The notes: a model not told the origin generated them from the sequence alone. Numbered from the stretch's first letter, positions 1-8,374 are shown. The stretch is DNA of 64,000 bases from Brevibacillus reuszeri (GCF_001187725.1 NZ_LGIQ01000009.1:1058547-1122546), one strand, 5' to 3'. Program-made: numbers and translations.

Positions 1-646
1 GCTGCGCTACCTCCTCCATGTTGTGAGATACAAAGATAACCGTCAGCTTTTCCTCCCGGTTCAATCCGCGGATTCGCTCCAGCAGTTCTTTGCGCGAACG
101 TGGGTCAAGCCCTGCTGTCGGTTCATCCAGTACGAGCACCTTGGGCTGCAAAGAAAGCACACCTGCCAGTGCAACCTTGCGCTTCTGTCCGCCACTGAGC
201 GCAAACGTAGGACGATCCTTCATCTCCTGAAACGACAGCCCGACCAGCTCCATCGCCCAATGGACCCGCCGTCTTACCTCTTCCAGCGGCAAGCCCATTT
301 TAAACGGGCCATATGCAACATCATCCCCTACCAGCTTTTCAAACAGCTGATCTTCCGGATTTTGAAACACCAGCCCTACCTGACGTCGCAGCGTGCGAAT
401 ATCGAGCTTTGGCTGTGATACATCCAATCCATTGATGACGACTGAACCGGATTGTGGGCGAATGAGACCGTTAAAATGCTGGATGAGTGTTGATTTTCCA
501 GAGCCTGTATGGCCGATGATCGCCAGGCACTCGCCTTCTGCCACTTCGAGATCGACCTGATCCAAGGCACGGTGCTGCAAAGGAGTTCCCTGCATGTAAA
601 CATGGGATAGATTTTTTACTGAGACCATCGGGCTTGTTTGCGTCAT
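1..646 (-). CDS. ecfA2: ECF transporter ATPase EcfA2 (3' part outside window)
   Basis: This is one of the two ATP-hydrolysing subunits of an energy-coupling factor vitamin importer; it works on the inner face of the membrane with EcfA1, EcfT and exchangeable substrate-binding S proteins. Reading from the ATG at 646 gives MTQTSPMVSVKNLSHVY, a Walker A motif GHTGSGKS at about residues 45-52, a Q-loop (VFQNPEDQLFE), the signature LSGGQ, Walker B (VLVLDEPTAGLDP) and the H-loop (VSHNMEE). The start overlaps the ecfA1 stop by four bases (ATGA), so the two are translationally coupled. About 215 codons are visible and the C-terminus lies beyond base 1. EcfT would be expected next. Order and motif content make EcfA2 much more likely than a generic CbiO. 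Confidence 0.93.
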   Translation of the reverse strand, partial: MTQTSPMVSVKNLSHVYMQGTPLQHRALDQVDLEVAEGECLAIIGHTGSGKSTLIQHFNGLIRPQSGSVVINGLDVSQPKLDIRTLRRQVGLVFQNPEDQLFEKLVGDDVAYGPFKMGLPLEEVRRRVHWAMELVGLSFQEMKDRPTFALSGGQKRKVALAGVLSLQPKVLVLDEPTAGLDPRSRKELLERIRGLNREEKLTVIFVSHNMEEVAQ

Positions 647-1512
647 GTTCCGCTCGCCTCCGCTCTTCTGACATACACACTATTCACTTCTGCTACTACT
701 TCTTCGTTATGAATCAAATCGGGAGAAAACGACGGACACTCTGAATGAACCAATGCGGCGATCCTGCTCGCATCCGGTACGTCCAGGTGCAGCTCCTGAA
801 GCCTATCCTGATGGGCAAAAACTTCTCGCGGTGTTCCTTGAAGCACGATTTTGCCCCCTTCCATCACGACGACGCGATCTGCTTCTGCTACCTCCGTCAT
901 GTGATGGGTAACCGTGACGATCGTCATTCCTTCACTATGCAGCTTGCGAACAACCGTGAGAATGTCCTGTCGACCATAGCTATCCAGCATGCTCGTCGCT
1001 TCATCTAGAACCAGACATTGCGGCTTCATCGCCAAAATCCCTGCGATGGCGATGCGCTGCTTTTGACCACCTGACAAATGATGGGGCGGTCGATGACGAA
1101 ATGCACTCATCCCCACTGCTTCCAGCGCAAAATCAATACGCTCCTTCATTTCTTCCTCGGCGGTTCCAATATTCTCTAGCCCAAATGCCACATCATCCTC
1201 AACGATTGTTGCAACGATCTGATTATCCGGATGCTGAAATACCATTCCTACTCGACTTCTCACTTCATGAATGCGTTCCTTTTCACGGGTATTGATTCCG
1301 TTTACGAAGACATCGCCTTCTTTTGGAGTCAAAATTCCATTCAAATGTTTGGATAAGGTCGATTTTCCTGACCCGTTATGACCAATAATGGCTACATACT
1401 CTCCGGGAAACACCTCGAGGGAGACGTTTTGCAGCACAGGAACCTGCTGGTCTTGGTTTAACTGATACGCAAACGAGACGTTCTCAACTCGAATGATTGG
1501 CTGTGTAGACAT
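643..1512 (-). CDS. ecfA1: ECF transporter ATPase EcfA1
   Basis: A 289-residue ABC ATPase, the usual length for EcfA1, pairing with EcfA2 to drive vitamin or cofactor uptake through EcfT. Visible motifs are Walker A GHNGSGKS at residues 44-51, Q-loop VFQHPDNQIVA, signature LSGGQKQR, Walker B CLVLDEATSMLD and the H-loop THHMTE. The ATG at 1512 follows GAGGGGAGTAC on the minus strand, a good ribosome binding site. It is first of the pair and overlaps ecfA2 by four bases. In most Bacillota this cluster follows the ribosomal protein genes; here the upstream side holds only tiny ORFs, so ecfA1 seems to begin its own transcript. Confidence 0.95.
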   Translation of the reverse strand: MSTQPIIRVENVSFAYQLNQDQQVPVLQNVSLEVFPGEYVAIIGHNGSGKSTLSKHLNGILTPKEGDVFVNGINTREKERIHEVRSRVGMVFQHPDNQIVATIVEDDVAFGLENIGTAEEEMKERIDFALEAVGMSAFRHRPPHHLSGGQKQRIAIAGILAMKPQCLVLDEATSMLDSYGRQDILTVVRKLHSEGMTIVTVTHHMTEVAEADRVVVMEGGKIVLQGTPREVFAHQDRLQELHLDVPDASRIAALVHSECPSFSPDLIHNEEVVAEVNSVYVRRAEASGT

Positions 1513-1666
1513 GTACTCCCCTCACTTTGTACGGGATTCGTGTGGTTCAAAATCACTACGCTTGATTTCCTATCAATCTCATTAGCAACAACCATGCCAA
1601 GTCATTATGTTTGAAATTTTCAGTTAATTATTGCCCGTTCACCCTTTTTGATTGTTGCAGGTTGCA

Positions 1667-1831
1667 CTACTTATGTTGCATTTGCAACGCGATATGGTTC
1701 TCCATCGTGCTCGAACTTTGTTCACAGAGAGATCGGCCCATTCCCAAAATCTTCGCTGCCTCTCCCGTGTTTCCTTTTTCCACTTCCAAAATTCTCCTAT
1801 ACAAATCTACTTCCCTTTTCGTCAGCCACAT
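1667..1831 (-). CDS. Possible 54-residue Fis-type helix-turn-helix protein
   Basis: A short ORF whose only recognisable feature is the stretch EKGNTGEAAKILGMGRS at about residues 18-34. This matches the pattern of Fis/NtrC-type recognition helices (GN..EAA..LG..RS). The ATG at 1831 is the first good start; AAGGAGG lies upstream at about 1852-1858, some 21 bases away, which is too far for ideal spacing and weakens the call. It lies 49 bases downstream of the small membrane-protein ORF and could share its transcript. The C-terminal part (CEQSSSTMENH) does not look like a Fis continuation, so it could instead be a degraded regulator fragment. No function is assigned. Confidence 0.4.
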   Translation of the reverse strand: MWLTKREVDLYRRILEVEKGNTGEAAKILGMGRSLCEQSSSTMENHIALQMQHK

Positions 1832-1880
1832 AATAAATGTAACTACCAGTAGCCTCCTTGCTCCACTTTGATCGTGTATA

Positions 1881-2126
1881 TCACTTGCCGGCCTCTCCCT
1901 CCTGCGCCTGGTCAAGCATAACCTCAACTTCAGCAGGTGGCTTGCGTGGCCTTCTCTTCGTCTTTCTCTTTTTCTTTCGCAAAGCAATAAGAGCTGTCAG
2001 CATAAAGGCGAGTGTTGCGAGCTCGATCGACTGGGACAGCTTGGGGACTACCCATCCGCTCATACCTACCAAATGTAAAATAACAGCCATATACAGTAAT
2101 ATGGCGGCCATGCTTTGTGCATTCAA
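1881..2126 (-). CDS. Small membrane protein, two helices, basic tail
   Basis: An 81-residue hypothetical protein. Two hydrophobic segments (about residues 6-26 and 36-48) are followed by a strongly basic stretch (RKKKRKTKRRPRKPP) and an acidic, Gln-rich tail, so it should be an inner-membrane protein with a cytoplasmic basic C-terminus. The start is a TTG at 2126 preceded by GAGGAG ten bases upstream; an ATG five codons later is an alternative. It resembles no family I can name. It lies between ecfA1 and the terminator of the GNAT operon and may be co-transcribed with the short HTH-like ORF downstream. Confidence 0.5.
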   Translation of the reverse strand: MNAQSMAAILLYMAVILHLVGMSGWVVPKLSQSIELATLAFMLTALIALRKKKRKTKRRPRKPPAEVEVMLDQAQEGEAGK

Positions 2127-2176
2127 TTCCTTCTCACTCCTCTTCTGTTAAACTTCTTTCGGGCAGACGGCCGGAG

Positions 2177-2222
2177 AAAAAAATCTCCCGTGAAACTAAA
2201 ACAGTTTTAGCTCCACAGGAGA
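2177..2222 (-). terminator. Rho-independent terminator of the nitrilase/GNAT operon
   Basis: On the minus strand a long, nearly perfect hairpin (arms TCTCCTGTGG and TTCACGGGAGA around the inner palindrome CTAAAACTGTTTTAG) is followed directly by seven T residues. It lies 20 bases after the stop codon of the gene at 2243-2914. Confidence 0.9.
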
Positions 2223-2242
2223 GTCGGTTCATGATGTTCGTA

Positions 2243-2914
2243 TTAAATTGGGAGCAGCTCTACGGATTGCTTTGTCTCCAGCTCTGCCACCATGTCGAGC
2301 CAAGCTTGCGGCTTTTGTGGAAGTACGGCATAGTAGCGTTTGAGGAAGGTCACAATCAGCTCTACTTCCAGCGTCGTTTGGTCTTCGTTCGTTGGCATGA
2401 AGCCCAGATCCAGCCCTGCTACCGCTTCGCCGTCATTTTGCCAGGACGGATGAACATACGTAAAGTTGGTGCGCTTGTAGCCCAGATGAGACAGCACTTC
2501 CCGGCGAACGAACGGGTCCATCGGTTTGATTCCACCGAATGCATGCTCTTCTACACGATATGGATCATAAATTTCAGCGAACATACCATACAGCTCTTTG
2601 CCATTTTCGGAAGCGAGTGCGAGAAGGTCCTTTTGACGCTCTCTCGCCAGAAAACGCCCAACGCCAAGTCCTTCTCTGCCAATGATCGTGAAGTCTGTCA
2701 TTGCAACATTCATATCCGTGTAATAACGATATTCTGTGGCTCCCACCACTTCTCCTTCATGAACCGCAACAAAGACGCGGATACCCGGATCTTCCAACGG
2801 TTCCTTCCACAGATCGTAATCCAGTACTTCCTCTGGTGGGAATACTCCTTGCATCAAGCGGTGCATTTTTGCAAAAAGTGGGTTGTCAATGTGTGTAATA
2901 CGTGCGAATTCCAT
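2243..2914 (-). CDS. GNAT-like protein, third gene of nitrilase operon
   Basis: A 223-residue protein that I place loosely in the GNAT acyltransferase fold: a start in MEFARITHIDN, a central GEVVGATEYRYYTDMNVA strand pair, and a helix LGVGRFLARERQKDLLALA in the position where acetyl-CoA is usually bound. The canonical Q/RxxGxG/A loop is only approximate (REGLGVGRF). The start at 2914 is chosen because AGGAGG lies at 2923-2929; a start further upstream would overlap the preceding gene. It follows another GNAT gene by 47 bases and ends at a strong terminator, so it is the last gene of a three-gene operon. The substrate is unknown. Confidence 0.75.
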   Translation of the reverse strand: MEFARITHIDNPLFAKMHRLMQGVFPPEEVLDYDLWKEPLEDPGIRVFVAVHEGEVVGATEYRYYTDMNVAMTDFTIIGREGLGVGRFLARERQKDLLALASENGKELYGMFAEIYDPYRVEEHAFGGIKPMDPFVRREVLSHLGYKRTNFTYVHPSWQNDGEAVAGLDLGFMPTNEDQTTLEVELIVTFLKRYYAVLPQKPQAWLDMVAELETKQSVELLPI

Positions 2915-2961
2915 AAATAAATGCCTCCTATATGGTAAAGGTAAATCGTCTTTCATGACGG

Positions 2962-3630
2962 TTAGTGGTTTTGAAACGGATTTTTCCATTCCATCAACGC
3001 TGCGCAATTGTGTGACTCCTTGTCCTCCAAATAATTAGATACAGCCTGAACAGGGGTTCGACCACAGCGCATGAGAAAGGAGATCACCGGGTCTTTGAGC
3101 TCACCAGATACGATTTTCTCCAAATATTGCTGAGGAGTCAGTGTATCTGCATGCCGTCCATAGCCCGGCATACGTCCCCCACCAAGCAATCGCTTCAAGC
3201 CTTTATGCACCACCAGCTCGTACATGGCCTGCATCATCAGCTGGCCCAATCCCAGCTTGCGATGGCGTGGACGAATACATAAATCTACGATGTACAGCGT
3301 ATCTCCATGCGGATTGTGGTTACGAATATAACCTTCATCCGTCACTTCTCCCCAGCTATGTTCAGGATGGGCAGGATCAAACGAAACCATCAGGGCTGTC
3401 ATGGATCCAGCCAGCACACCGTCTATTTCAACGCAAATCGCTCCTTCAGGAAAAAGTGTGACATGGTTGGTCAGCTGTTCCTGATTCCACCATTGCTCCG
3501 AAGGATACGGCGGCGGAAAGCTCTCTGCCTGTATCTGAATCAACTCGAAAAAATCCGATTGTGTATAGTTGCGGATTACAGCTCGGCGAGGCTTGTCTCC
3601 GTCAAGCACATACAGCTCTTTGCGGTACAT
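2962..3630 (-). CDS. GNAT-family N-acetyltransferase
   Basis: A 222-residue acyltransferase of the GNAT fold. The acetyl-CoA-binding signature is seen as LYIVDLCIRPRHRKLGLGQLMM (R..LGLGQ), preceded by the typical GVLAGSMTALMVSF strand pair. The ATG at 3630 is chosen because AGGAGG stands six bases before it. It lies 37 bases after the nitrilase gene. Known context: in Bacillus subtilis YhcX a GNAT domain and a carbon-nitrogen hydrolase domain are fused in one chain, so this gene and the nitrilase at 3668-4525 look like the separated halves of such a protein and may act on the same substrate. The actual substrate cannot be read from the sequence. Confidence 0.88.
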   Translation of the reverse strand: MYRKELYVLDGDKPRRAVIRNYTQSDFFELIQIQAESFPPPYPSEQWWNQEQLTNHVTLFPEGAICVEIDGVLAGSMTALMVSFDPAHPEHSWGEVTDEGYIRNHNPHGDTLYIVDLCIRPRHRKLGLGQLMMQAMYELVVHKGLKRLLGGGRMPGYGRHADTLTPQQYLEKIVSGELKDPVISFLMRCGRTPVQAVSNYLEDKESHNCAALMEWKNPFQNH

Positions 3631-3667
3631 GACCATCCTCCTGTTCCCGATTATATCTGCAAGTATC

Positions 3668-4525
3668 CTACTTCCAATCTGTGTACAGATCGGTGCGGCG
3701 GTCACGCCATGTTGTTACTGATCCTTTTTCCCGCACATCATACAACAGCTGGATATCCAGATCAGCCGTCACGAGCATATCGTTGTTGATTTCGCCTTCT
3801 GCCAGAACGCCACTTGGTGGGAACGGAATATCATTTGGTGTGAGGATGGCAGCTTGTCCGAAATTCGCCCGCATAAAATCGACTGTCGGCAGGGAGCCTA
3901 CCGTTCCTGTCAACACGACATATACCTGATTCTCAATCGTCCGAGCGTGACTGGTATAGCGAACACGATGGAAGGCATGACGATCATCCGTGCAGGATGG
4001 GCAGAAAATGACATCAGCACCCCGGGCTTTTGCGATCCGCACCCACTCAGGGAACTCGATATCGTAGCAAATGATCATCGCGACTTTGCCTTTGTCGGTT
4101 TCAAAAATTTGCAAGGAGTCTCCGGCTCCCATATTCCAGCCTTTGACTTCCCATGGCGTAATATGAATCTTTTTTTGTTGGCCTACGCGACCATCCGGGT
4201 AAAACAGGAATGCCGTATTGTAGAGCTTTCCTTGTTCTTCAATGATGTGTGTGCCGCCAATCAGATACATTTCGTATTTGGCAGCCAACGATTTGAACAA
4301 CTCTATGTATTGCTCGGTAAAGGACGGCAAGGCTGTGATGGGAAGAGCATTGCCATTCTCATCCCCAATTGACATTAGCTGAGTCGTAAACAACTCCGGG
4401 AATAGAAGAAACTCTGTATCGTACTCTTGAGCATTTTTTACGAAATGCTCCACTTGTGCAGCAAAATCATCAAAGCTATGTATGGTGTGCAAATGGTACT
4501 GCACAGCAGAAACGCGCATTTTCAT
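3668..4525 (-). CDS. Carbon-nitrogen hydrolase (nitrilase superfamily)
   Basis: A 285-residue cytoplasmic amidase/nitrilase-fold enzyme. The catalytic triad is visible: Glu44 in LLFPELF, Lys119 in QQKKIHITPWE and Cys153 in MIICYDIEFPEW. Enzymes of this superfamily hydrolyse C-N bonds of amides, carbamoyl compounds or deaminated glutathione; the subclass here is undecided. The ATG at 4525 has GGAAGGG ten bases upstream; an ATG two codons later is also possible. It is first in an operon with two GNAT genes, which recalls fused GNAT-nitrilase proteins such as YhcX. The divergent side holds a terminator and the unrelated amidohydrolase operon. Confidence 0.88.
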   Translation of the reverse strand: MKMRVSAVQYHLHTIHSFDDFAAQVEHFVKNAQEYDTEFLLFPELFTTQLMSIGDENGNALPITALPSFTEQYIELFKSLAAKYEMYLIGGTHIIEEQGKLYNTAFLFYPDGRVGQQKKIHITPWEVKGWNMGAGDSLQIFETDKGKVAMIICYDIEFPEWVRIAKARGADVIFCPSCTDDRHAFHRVRYTSHARTIENQVYVVLTGTVGSLPTVDFMRANFGQAAILTPNDIPFPPSGVLAEGEINNDMLVTADLDIQLLYDVREKGSVTTWRDRRTDLYTDWK

Positions 4526-4653
4526 TCCATTTCTTCCCTTCCACTTTACTAATAGTACGTGTTCTATCACCTTGAATAAAGACGAGTTTTTAAACCACCT
4601 TTATGATTTAAATATATCAAAAACGATCAGCAAAGTCCCCTTTCAATTGAACG

Positions 4654-4686
4654 AAAAAGCCATCCACCTCTCTCAAGATGGATGAC
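4654..4686 (-). terminator. Terminator of the amidohydrolase gene
   Basis: Minus-strand hairpin with arms GTCATCCATC and GGTGGATGGC followed by TTTTTCG, seven bases after the stop of the gene at 4693-5961. Confidence 0.75.
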
Positions 4687-4692
4687 TGGTCT

Positions 4693-5961
4693 TTACTGAT
4701 ATTCACGGCAGGCAATTTGCACCGCAGTTCTGTACAAAAGCTCGGTCCCGAGTGCGATATCTTCGTAGGAAGAATACTCCTGAGGATTATGGCTGATTCC
4801 GTCCTTGCAGCGGACAAAAATCATTGCATAATCACATGCATAGGAAAGCGCTAAGGCATCGTGGAACGGGCCACTCATCAGCTCTGGCGGAGTAAGACCC
4901 ATTTCTTTGCTCTGGTCACGCAGGATCTGTTTTATCCATTCTGCGCAGTAGCGCGGTACACTATTTGTATCCTCTGTAATGGTATAAGTGAGCCCGCCCT
5001 CCATGGCTGCAAGCTCAATCACCTCTCGCAGCGCTTGCTCGCGCGCATTGCGCCTCTCTAGGTCAATATCACGCAAATCCACTGTAAACCGGACTCGCTC
5101 CGGAATAATGTTGCGGGAATCCGGGAACACCTGCAAATGACCGACTGTACCTACGGTCGGCGCAGAAGCATCCAGCTTTGCCAGCTCATTTAGTGCCGTA
5201 ATTACCTTTGCTGCCCCTAACAAAGCATCCTTTCGCATGTACATCGGAACAGAGCCTGCGTGTCCTGCGAAGCCCGTCATTTCTACTGTCCACCACAAAG
5301 GACCTGAGATCGCTGTTACGATGCCGACAGGCTCCTCGTCATTGTCGAGGATCGGTCCCTGCTCAATATGCAGCTCCAGATAGGCTCCGATGCTACCTTC
5401 CGCGTAGCAGGATTCCTCCAAACGCGCAGGATCGCAGCCAAACTCAAGTAGCGCTTGTCTGCGTGAGATGCCATTTTTGTCTGTACGCTCCAAATCTTCT
5501 GGATCGATTTTGCCAATCATCCCCCAGGAGCCGAACAAGCCTTTTTGAAAACGGCATCCTTCTTCATCACAAAATGCGACCAATTCAATCGGCTGTTGCG
5601 GAATCACTCCTTGCTCACGCATGGTCTGAATGACTTCCAGCCCTCCCAGCACGCCAATGACACCATCAAAGCGTCCACCATAAGGCTGCGAGTCAATATG
5701 AGAGCCGATCATGAGTACGGGCGCATCTTCATAGGCACCCTGCATTCGACCAATCAGATTGCCAAAGTGATCGACCCTTGTTTTGAGCCCTGCCTCATCC
5801 ATCCAGCTGCGTACCAGCTCGACACCTGCACGATCCTCTTTGGACAATGCTAATCGACATACGCCAGTTTCTCCGATCTTCCCGATTTGCGATAATTGTT
5901 CAATTCGGCTTTGCAGACGCGTCGTATTTATCGTTAGACGTTTGGTATTGCCATCCATCAT
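4693..5961 (-). CDS. M20-type amidohydrolase (carbamoylase/allantoate type)
   Basis: A 422-residue zinc-dependent amidohydrolase of the N-carbamoyl-L-amino-acid hydrolase / allantoate amidohydrolase / ureidoglycolate hydrolase group. Metal ligands typical of the family are seen: His88 in IGSHIDSQPYGG, Asp99 in GRFDG, the Glu pair in FCDEEGCRF (about 132-134), His in LELHIEQGP, and a late His in GISHNPQEYSS. A dimerisation insert lies between the two halves. The start at 5961 is preceded by AAGGAGG with ten-base spacing. It stands alone between a terminator and an oppositely oriented gene. Without purine-catabolism neighbours, an amino-acid carbamoylase is as likely as an allantoate amidase. 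Confidence 0.88.
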   Translation of the reverse strand: MMDGNTKRLTINTTRLQSRIEQLSQIGKIGETGVCRLALSKEDRAGVELVRSWMDEAGLKTRVDHFGNLIGRMQGAYEDAPVLMIGSHIDSQPYGGRFDGVIGVLGGLEVIQTMREQGVIPQQPIELVAFCDEEGCRFQKGLFGSWGMIGKIDPEDLERTDKNGISRRQALLEFGCDPARLEESCYAEGSIGAYLELHIEQGPILDNDEEPVGIVTAISGPLWWTVEMTGFAGHAGSVPMYMRKDALLGAAKVITALNELAKLDASAPTVGTVGHLQVFPDSRNIIPERVRFTVDLRDIDLERRNAREQALREVIELAAMEGGLTYTITEDTNSVPRYCAEWIKQILRDQSKEMGLTPPELMSGPFHDALALSYACDYAMIFVRCKDGISHNPQEYSSYEDIALGTELLYRTAVQIACREYQ

Positions 5962-6164
5962 CCTGGTGTAGCCTCCTTCTTTTTGGACCATGCTCTTACA
6001 TGGGTCTTTTGTATGAGCCTCTTCCAAAATGGTATTCAACTCGTCCCGCTCCTAGCACACCCATCACTTCTTTTTGTTCAAACACACTGAGACTGTTAAC
6101 GCCCTATGGGATTAGCTGTGATATTGGTATAATAAGGAGGAAGAGTCACGTAGGGGGAACATAT

Positions 6165-6350
6165 ATGAATGAATGGTTGAACAAGCCTGTAAGAACAATC
6201 GATAGACCGAAAAAACGCGGCATCGTGGAATATATCGATGATCAATATATCATTGTCTTTTTTACTATTCCTCGCAAGGAACGGCTCATCTTTACCAGTA
6301 AGGAGGCTTTTTTGAACAAAATTGAGTTTATGGGTGAGCCCAATCCCTGA
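6165..6350 (+). CDS. Small protein of unknown function (61 aa)
   Basis: A 61-residue basic protein (MNEWLNKPVRTIDRPKKRG...) that looks like a compact beta-rich domain: RGIVEYIDDQYIIVFFT followed by ERLIFTSKEAFLNKIEF. The ATG at 6165 follows TAGGGGGA at 6151-6158, and a TATAAT lies at 6128-6133, though I could not find a convincing -35 box. It is monocistronic and ends in a bidirectional terminator shared with the convergent ABC-F gene. No family is recognised. Confidence 0.75.
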   Translation: MNEWLNKPVRTIDRPKKRGIVEYIDDQYIIVFFTIPRKERLIFTSKEAFLNKIEFMGEPNP

Positions 6351-6381
6351 GTTTTTCATACCCAGTAGAAAGTACACTGAG

Positions 6382-6427
6382 AAAAAGCCTTTGGTTCGTC
6401 GCTACCTAGCGCCGCCAAAGGCTTTTT
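6382..6427. terminator. Bidirectional terminator
   Basis: A perfect inverted repeat AAAAAGCCTTTGG ... CCAAAGGCTTTTT between two converging genes; both strands carry a T-run after the stem. Confidence 0.9.
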
Positions 6428-6447
6428 CCTGATTGTTATGCTAGCGA

Positions 6448-8061
6448 TTAAGCGTAATGCTCGTCACGCAGTTTTTTGATTTCATCGCTTTCCAGATACT
6501 CGTCGTACGTCATCATCTTATCAATGACGCCTTTTGGTGTGAACTCGATGATGCGGTTCGCGATTGTTTGCACGAACTGATGGTCATGAGAGACGAACAG
6601 CAAAGTGCCGTCAAAGTCGATCAAACCATTGTTCAGTGCTGTAATGGATTCCAAATCCAAGTGGTTCGTAGGTTCGTCCATGATCAATACGTTGGCGCTT
6701 GCCAGCATCATTTTGGACAGCATGCAGCGGACCTTTTCTCCCCCGGACAGTACGTTTGCTTTTTTCAGGGCTTCGTCACCAGAGAAGAGCATGCGACCAA
6801 GGAAGCCACGAATAAACGTCTCGTCTTGATCTTTAGAGTATTGACGCAGCCAGTCTACCAGGCTCAGGTCTGAATTGAAATACTCCGCATTGTCTTTCGG
6901 GAAATACGCTTGGGAAGTCGTAATACCCCATTCGAAGGAACCGTTATCTGGTTGAAGTTCACCTGATACCACTTGGAAGAATGTAGTTTTTGCCAGCTCA
7001 TTTGGACCGACGAATGCCACTTTATCCCCTTTGTTGATAGTGATATGAAGGTTTTCAAACAGCTTTTCGCCCTCGATGGTTTTGCTAAGAGCTTCTGTAG
7101 CCAACAGATTTTTGCCTGCTTCACGCTCTGGCTTGAAATTAATGAATGGATATTTGCGGCTGGATGGACGGATATCATCCAACGTGATTTTCTCCAGCAG
7201 CTTTTTCCGTGAGGTCGCCTGCTTGGATTTGGAGGCATTGGCAGAAAAGCGCGCAATAAACTCCTGCAATTCCTTCATTTTTTCTTCTTTTTTCTTATTC
7301 TGATCACGAACCATTTTCAGTGCCAATTGGCTGGATTCGTACCAGAAATCGTAGTTACCCACGTACATTTGAATCTTGCCGAAGTCGATATCGGCGATGT
7401 GCGTGCACACTTTGTTCAGGAAGTGACGGTCATGGGAAACGACAATAACGGTGTTTTCATAATCAGCCAGGAAGTTTTCCAACCAGCGGATCGATTCGAT
7501 GTCCAAGTGGTTGGTCGGCTCATCCAGCAGCAGAATATGCGGGTTTCCGAAGAGCGCTTGCGCTAAAAGAACCCGTACCTTTTCTGTACCTGACAGGTCC
7601 TTCATCAGCTTGTCATGCAAATCAGTAGGAATGCCGAGCCCAATCAAAAGGCTCGCCGCATCTGCCTCTGCCATCCAGCCGTTCAGTTCCTCAAATTCGC
7701 CTTCCAGCTGAGAAGCACGGTTTCCATCTTCTTCTGAGAAGTCTTCCTTCATGTACAGAGCGGTTTTCTCTTCCATGATTTCATACAGACGTTTATGACC
7801 CATGATGACTGTTTTCAACACTTCGAAATCATCGAATTCAAAGTGGTTTTGCTTCAATACAGCGATACGCTCACCTGGCGTTACGGATACGTTGCCACTC
7901 GTCGGGTCGATCTCTCCAGAGAGGATTTTCACGAATGTGGACTTCCCTGCACCGTTCGCACCGATGAGGCCGTAACAGTTACCAGGGGTAAACTTAATGG
8001 ATACATCTTCAAACAGTGCGCGCTTGCCGTAGCGCAGCGTCACGTTCTGAGTGCTTATCAT
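6448..8061 (-). CDS. ykpA: ABC-F ATPase, YkpA type
   Basis: A 537-residue soluble protein with two ABC ATPase domains and no membrane segment, the hallmark of ABC-F proteins, which act on the ribosome. The first domain has Walker A GANGAGKS at residues 34-41, signature LSGTEK and Walker B ILLLDEPTNHLD. The interdomain linker is rich in Lys and Glu. The second domain has LSGGEKVR and VLIMDEPTNHLD, but its Walker A reads GPNELAKTT without the usual glycine-rich GAGK. Length and sequence style (TTSQAYFPKDNAEYF) fit YkpA of Bacillus. The start at 8061 is preceded by AAAGGCAGG at ten bases. It is monocistronic. The exact ribosomal role is not known from the sequence. Confidence 0.9.
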   Translation of the reverse strand: MISTQNVTLRYGKRALFEDVSIKFTPGNCYGLIGANGAGKSTFVKILSGEIDPTSGNVSVTPGERIAVLKQNHFEFDDFEVLKTVIMGHKRLYEIMEEKTALYMKEDFSEEDGNRASQLEGEFEELNGWMAEADAASLLIGLGIPTDLHDKLMKDLSGTEKVRVLLAQALFGNPHILLLDEPTNHLDIESIRWLENFLADYENTVIVVSHDRHFLNKVCTHIADIDFGKIQMYVGNYDFWYESSQLALKMVRDQNKKKEEKMKELQEFIARFSANASKSKQATSRKKLLEKITLDDIRPSSRKYPFINFKPEREAGKNLLATEALSKTIEGEKLFENLHITINKGDKVAFVGPNELAKTTFFQVVSGELQPDNGSFEWGITTSQAYFPKDNAEYFNSDLSLVDWLRQYSKDQDETFIRGFLGRMLFSGDEALKKANVLSGGEKVRCMLSKMMLASANVLIMDEPTNHLDLESITALNNGLIDFDGTLLFVSHDHQFVQTIANRIIEFTPKGVIDKMMTYDEYLESDEIKKLRDEHYA

Positions 8062-8243
8062 CGTCGCAATACCTGCCTTTTTTGAATCGTTCAATCACTT
8101 ATCTTACCAGAGAAAGCCTCATTTTGCAAAAACAATGGCCAGTTTTCGACCAGAGCTGTTTTGTTTTTCCTGGCATATAGAAAGCCTGTAATGAGGGAAA
8201 GCTATCCGAGATCACTCATCCATGAGAAAGGAGGCCTGTGACC

Positions 8244-8360
8244 ATGTCCAAAAAAAATGGTGTCAAAAACGAAATGGGCAACAAAGAAAATCCGTCGCAA
8301 ACAAGGTCTTCCACAACGGTAGGCAAAGCAGAAACACGCTCCAAGCAACGCGGAGAGTAA
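8244..8360 (+). CDS. 38-residue hydrophilic small protein
   Basis: A very short gene with an excellent ribosome binding site (AAAGGAGG at 8227-8234, ten bases before the ATG). It is closed by its own terminator, so it is probably real. The product begins MSKKNGVKNEMGNKE and is rich in Lys, Asn, Ser, Thr and Arg, with no hydrophobic segment. The composition recalls minor small acid-soluble spore proteins or other spore-core peptides, but no signature supports that, so it is left unnamed. Confidence 0.65.
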   Translation: MSKKNGVKNEMGNKENPSQTRSSTTVGKAETRSKQRGE

Positions 8361-8374
8361 TGCATGGCATAACG

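Noticed and set aside
2117-2920. Plus-strand ORF of 267 codons opposite the GNAT-like gene
   Set aside because: No start signal and no recognisable domain, whereas the minus strand has an AGGAGG-preceded gene and terminator.
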